A stretch of DNA of 64,000 nt, from positions 29,359,131-29,423,130 of the forward strand of contig NC_135016.1 of assembly GCF_051020955.1 (NCBI RefSeq). Direction: 5' to 3'. A model generated the notes under the pieces. The model saw only the letters and a list, made by a program, of their open reading frames with translations, had not been told where the DNA came from and ran no database searches. This DNA is from Megalopta genalis. Lineage: Eukaryota > Arthropoda > Insecta > Hymenoptera > Halictidae. Made by a program: the position numbers and the translations under genes. Below are positions 59,040 to 64,000 of the stretch, in pieces. Every line of letters starts with the position of its first letter. The stretch's first letter is position 1.

Positions 59040-60194
59040 TCAACGACCGGCGTGCGACTAACAAATGCGCACCCCACACCACCCACGACCCGACGCGACC
59101 TGGCCCGACCCGAACCGAACCGAACCGGCGCTCGATCTCGACTCGTGTCGGCGAACCTCGGCTGGCGACGCCACCCCCGGAACTAGCGCACCGAACCCCG
59201 AAAACTGTAGACCGCCCACCTACTCGCCCACCTGACCGCCTACCTGCCCGGCCAGACGACGGCTTCTCGAGATGCGCGACCCTCTTCCGACTACCCCTGC
59301 CCTGATTTTCCATGGTGACACGTGCGCCACTCGTTCGGCAAGTATTCGGTTTTTTCAGGCGACGATGTTCTTGTCTTTCCCGAGCGGGTTATTGCTTTGT
59401 TTTTTTTGTAATTGTTGCCAGTTGTATCTCTGCGCGCTATGCCCTAACGACGACTCTGCTGCAACGCGATGGTGGTGGCGAAGGAACCCAAGTGGATGAT
59501 GAAGATTAACGCGTGAAATGGGGTGCGAAAGTTGTCGCCACTGCTTGGGATGGTCTTGCGAATGTTCGAGTGGATGGTTAATGGAGGAATAAATGACTTT
59601 GGTCTCGCTAGGAATTTCGGATGCTGCGGCAGCAGGTTTTCTATTAGCCTGGAACATAGGAAATGAGATGATTTAGTGGAAAATACTTTCTTGTAAAATA
59701 GAAAGGATTTTGGGTGTTACTGGAAGACTGAATGGTGGAGTGAATGTTTCGGGTCTTATTGATTTTTTCACGGATGTTTATGTAAATAAAGATCTTGGAT
59801 ATTGGAGCGCACGACTTGGTAGGATAGGAATTAGAAAGACATCGATGGATAGATCGGTAGATGAAAAAGATTCGTGAACTTTATTACAGATTTTACTTTA
59901 TTTTCACATCTGTACATTTTCTTACGAACTAATTGAAAGCATGCGAACGAACATGTAGTTTAATATGCTCGTGTTTAAAATAAAAATGGAATTTTTGTAG
60001 TTTAGCATAATGTTATATACCTTATCATCTTTATATAATAGAAAACGTTTAAAAGATCGATAGAGTTAAAAATTTATATTTACACTATCTCCGAACCATA
60101 TATGCATTTAAAAGTAAAATGTACACTATCATACACTGTTTTCTTCCACATCGTTGCAAATATTCACAGGTACTTGATTTACCAGAGCGGTACT
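59040..60194. other. GC-rich 5' flank of the Cys-rich gene, then VWA8 3' flank
   Basis: 59040-59310 is very GC-rich (repeated GGTTCGGTTCGG-like sequence on the minus strand) and may be a promoter or 5' UTR. 59310-59880 has no supported gene. 59880-60194 is AT-rich and likely VWA8 3' UTR. Confidence 0.45.
59880..59902 (-). terminator. candidate polyadenylation signals of VWA8
   Basis: Two AATAAA hexamers on the minus strand (59897-59902 and 59880-59885) lie about 300 nt after the VWA8 stop. No closer canonical signal stands out. Confidence 0.35.
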
Positions 60195-63100
60195 CTAATT
60201 GGGTCTCGTGGTACTTAGCAAAGAAACTGCGAATATTTGCTGTAAAATTCGAGGTATATCCCTAAGGTCCATACAGATGAACGCTCGGCTTGATGGCATC
60301 TTCTGCATCAATCTTAAAATTAAATATGCCTTTACCTTTCTGCTTTGAAACCGTTCCTCTTTAATTAAATTGCTTTAATTGAATTGCTACTATAATGCAG
60401 ACTTCAGGAATCAATGATACAAAACAATAAATTTAAAATATAATTTTGTAAATATTCATTGCATAATTATCACAGTCAAAATTAAATTGTAACAGATTAA
60501 TAAAACTGATAATGTAATATAACAAAAAGATATATTTCTACTGCACTTACCTTGCTGCTTGATCACCCAAAGATCCAATGAATATGGCGTAGGCGTTCAC
60601 GTCCGGATTCGACATTAGAACTCTGGAAAACGCCTCGGGACGTATGCCATAGCGCTCCAAATTGGCATCGGACAATACAACAACTATAGACTCGTCGGAA
60701 TCTTCCTTGGCGAGACTTGCGATTGCATGCTGTGTTGCCTCCAGAGTGTGATCGCCGGACATACAAAACTGCGAATGCGCGTGCATCATCTGGAAAATAT
60801 TGTTTCTTTCAAAATACTGAGTTCCACTGTTTCAAATAATATCCGTCTCCTTCGGAAGCAGAAAGACGATATTTAATTGTTTTATAATTAGTAAATCATT
60901 TCTTGAATCTCATCACCTGTATCACTCCCAGCCTTTGTCTATTATCTGTAGGAGGTTGAGTGTGCTTTACGAAAACAATGTCGTATTCATCTCCGGAATG
61001 GCCAACGACATCGTATTGAAACTTCCCTTCGTACCCGCTGAACGCTTCCATTACCATAACACAGGCCTCCATCTCTCTATCGAGTCGTCCATCGTACCCG
61101 TTAAACCTGTACATGCTACCCGATACATCGACCACTAATTTCAAACGTTTTGGCTTCGACGGTAGTGTACCAGGTTCGGGTTCCTTCTCCGCCCTTCTTC
61201 GATAAATCGTTCTTTCTCCCGTTAAACCCTCTATTAGCTTCGTATCATCCAATTCGCCTGTGGTTTGATGCCTGCACCATTCTCGTTCTTTGCTTTTAGC
61301 TTGCAGACTTCCTGTAACATGGATTCTTGTCTTTAAGAATCTTTTTCCAAAAAATAGTCGCGAAGATAAGAGGCAGATGCATTTGTACCTATTATATTTC
61401 TCAAGGCCTGAACCTGCTTTTGCACAGGGCTGCTGAACCGCGAGTACACCTCATGATCGTACTCCTTCATTCTAATGTCCTTCAAGCGTTGTTTAAATGC
61501 TTTTAATCCCATCTCCCGTGCTGCTTTTTTTATATGATCCGGCACAGCGTTCTTTTCCTGGTCGCTAAGCTGATGCACTGTATGGCCAGCGTCCAAACGA
61601 TAGGGTCCACCTTTACCGCCAAGGCCAGCTGTATCTCTGCCTGAAAATTTCATTGAACACTCAACCCGTGATTGTATTATTCAAACGTTGTATACTATAC
61701 CTCCAGTTCCACCAGCCCACGTATTTCCTCCAACGTGTGGCTCGTTTTTCTCGTCAAATTTACCACGCTTCGGACCACTAACGTCCAATCCGGAATACCT
61801 CTCTTTGGTAATTTGCAATCTCTCATTGTCATTGCCGACCATCTTCCTCCATTCATCCAATGATTTTACAATGTTTGCCACAGACGTCTCCCATAGGCGA
61901 AGACAACCACCTGCGTCGACTGTTACCAAATCATGATTCGACTTTGTCGCAGCGTAGACAGGATGATGGTGAGCGAACAAAACTTCAACCATATGTGATA
62001 CCTTGCTCGGTCTAAAATATTTTTTAAATTAGTATAAAAATAAATCAGTGAAGGAACTTAATAGCAAATGAGAACTGCCACTTACTGTGGTACGGGGACA
62101 TAACGTAGCTTACGATCCGTAATATCAGCCACTTCTAAATAGTGGAAGATTTCATAGCCTCTCCCGTTCGATGAAAGGATTTCACTAGGTACTTCTCCAG
62201 TTTCAACGACTCGAACGACTTGTCCATTTTCCATAGGAATAGGAGAAATGGAATTTCTGATCTGCTGTTTTCTTGGCCAGAAATGAAATTCGGTAAAGCT
62301 GTCCAGATCAGGAAATCCGACAGCAATTCCGGCATACATGTTGTCGGTCACCAGCAGTCTGTTGGGAGCATCAATCTTCTGTTGTAAGGCTGCAGTGACT
62401 GTACTAATGTGTAAGTTAGTTTTCGTGCAACCTTGTAACGAACCAACTTCTGCTCCAGCCTCCTCTGTTTCTCGACTGTTTAATTCTTGCAGAGCGTTGG
62501 GACAAGGAGACGAATCGACAGATTTCTTAAGTATGTATTTCTTTCCAGACATATCCTGAATCATCCATTTCTTGTCGGACGCAACCAAAACTGAGTTTAA
62601 ATAGAATGGTAAATTGATCGTGTAGGCGTTCGACGAATGTAAATTGATCACATCTATCTTATTGGAATTATAAGCGTAGAAAACAATTTGGCCGTGAGAC
62701 TGCAACAAATCACTTTTCATCTTCCACAGAATTTTCTTTCCGACTCCAAAGCTATGCGATATCTTGTCCGATGCCATGTCAAAGAACGATACTAACTGCA
62801 GTTGCTGAGCAGATCGGTTGTTTAAATTAACCATTAACAAGCTATTACTCTGAAAATAAATAATTCCATAACTTGAATAGGATCAAATTAAAATAGAAAA
62901 TTGAATCTATTTCCAAAATTACTTACATTCTCTTCATGCACTAAAACATTTTGGTCATTATCAGTTGTTACATTATACACAGGCCTGGCACTATCCATAT
63001 TTATTAAACCTTGTATCATAGTTTCCTGAACCATATCCGATTCCTGGTGCATGCTGAAGATTCTCAAAGGATTCGATACTAGGATATGAATATTATCATC

Positions 63101-64000
63101 TGTGCCATCGCCTTTAGAGCCTTTAGCCACTGTCAAGCCTGCAATCCCACTAGTATCACCAATCGGTATCGTCCAATACCTTTGCAATTCGCTGAACAAA
63201 TTTGATCTAGCTTCAATGCAGTCTAATGGCAAATCGGTTTGTCTTAATCGTACAGGTGATCTCAGCTTGATGTATCTTTCTTGAACAAGCAATAATTCTG
63301 GCTTTCCCAAAGTTTCCCAAATAATTCTAGTCTTGTTTTCTGGGAACGATATTCTGAAATAGAAAAACAGTAGAAAATATTAAAACCAATATTAAAACCA
63401 AAACCATTCTCGTACTGGAATCCATTAGCATCAACTTATCATGCAAGAATAAAAACGCACGTTTTAAATAAACATACTTTTTATTTGTACCAAATGAAAA
63501 TTGTTTAAACAACATTTATCTACATTTAATATCTTACTCTTTCGCTAACGCAATATTAGTAGGACTAGTTCCTATCGCGATCCCATGTTTATGTAGGACG
63601 GAGACTAGAGTATCGAAAACCTCTTTGCTATATCGATCGAAATCGAATACATTCTGCACTACGTTAGCCAAAGGTTCTTGGGGAAATTTCTGAAAGTACA
63701 AATAACATGAAGATATTCCTATGAAACATCGAAAATTAAATGTCAATGCCTCACCTCTAAATGCTTCACAATATTAACAACTTCTCGAGTGGAATACGGA
63801 TATGAAACCAAACCTTGGTCAGCCATATCCCGCAACTCTCCAAAAGCTTTCACCAGCTTTAATATTATTCTTTCATCCACGCCTGGACCATATTGTTTTA
63901 AAAGCTGAATCTCACTCTCGACACTTGGATTGTCAACTGCGTGCGTGCTGAACAAATCTCCCATAGCTCCGAAAAAATCATTACCCAAGAATGGAAAGCC
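60195..64000 (-). CDS. VWA8 (von Willebrand factor A domain-containing protein 8), C-terminal half, partial
   Basis: Nine exons on the minus strand: beyond 64000 to 63755, 63689-63538, 63353-62927, 62849-62086, 62011-61701, 61640-61389, 61311-60917, 60789-60551 and 60312-60195. All have GT/AG junctions and consistent phases, giving 2904 nt, or 967 residues and a TAG stop. The frame is open at the window edge (GFPFLGNDFFGAMGDLFS). VWA8 is about 1900 aa, so the N-terminal AAA+ ATPase modules lie outside. Recognisable family blocks are GGRDTAGLGGKGGPYRLDAG, GELDDTKLIEGLTGE and the VWA domain with its metal site: D779-x-S-x-S (DVSGSM), T864 (SGDHT) and D890 (LSDAN). The end is RDIPRILQQIF. VWA8 is a mitochondrial matrix-side ATPase of poorly defined role. 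The gene looks intact, with short introns and a conserved metal site. Confidence 0.95.

Noticed and set aside
58573..59313. 246-codon minus-strand frame in a second reading frame
   Set aside because: Very Arg/Gly/Ser/Pro-rich as expected of GC-rich antisense or off-frame translation. The neighbouring frame with regular CxC motifs and a matching donor phase is the better coding candidate.

Overview
This is a eukaryotic, intron-rich, AT-rich window with GC-richer islands and many transposon remnants. It suggests an insect, most likely an aculeate hymenopteran (ant or bee). The grounds are chymotrypsin-type digestive protease genes, a VWA8 orthologue with short introns, mariner, piggyBac-like and hAT relics, abundant CpG and very dense microsatellites. 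The species cannot be named from the sequence.

Layout. 1-7.3 kb holds repeats and a mariner relic, with no gene seen. 7.4-13.8 kb (+) is a complete seven-exon chymotrypsin-like serine protease gene of 256 aa. Its introns hold a nested pair of TTAA (piggyBac-type) elements, a 177-bp tandem array and two further MITEs. 14.9-16.5 kb is a large foldback with an internal minisatellite. 17.5-20.7 kb (+) is the tandem paralogue (253 aa), with the same seven exons, the same phases and almost the same exon lengths. Its 3' flank carries a TTAA MITE, and a degenerate second copy of its upstream region lies at 21.8-22.2 kb. 22.2-50 kb is a graveyard of non-autonomous elements and tandem repeats: palindromic MITEs, TTAA MITEs, a second mariner relic, two hAT MITEs with 8-bp target duplications, a probable solo LTR, a 299-bp satellite-like array and a (TTCTA)n tract. 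50.7-59.0 kb (-) holds two splice-compatible exons of an unrecognised protein with seven C-x-C...C-x-H repeats. A decayed copy of its last visible segment lies at 46.8 kb. 60.2-64.0 kb (-) is the 3' half (nine exons, 967 codons plus stop) of VWA8, running off the right edge.

Genes together. The two proteases are secreted zymogens with R|IVNG activation sites and TATA-box promoters, a tandem gene-family arrangement typical of insect gut chymotrypsins. VWA8 is a mitochondrial AAA/VWA protein and is unrelated to them. The Cys-rich gene lies just downstream of VWA8 on the same strand and is the least explained coding item here.

The most striking feature is the density of TTAA-flanked inverted-repeat elements: at least 13 copies in about 9 families. 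They include one with piggyBac-like asymmetric ends, a 249-bp family present three times within 3.5 kb, and two different elements that share a single TTAA.
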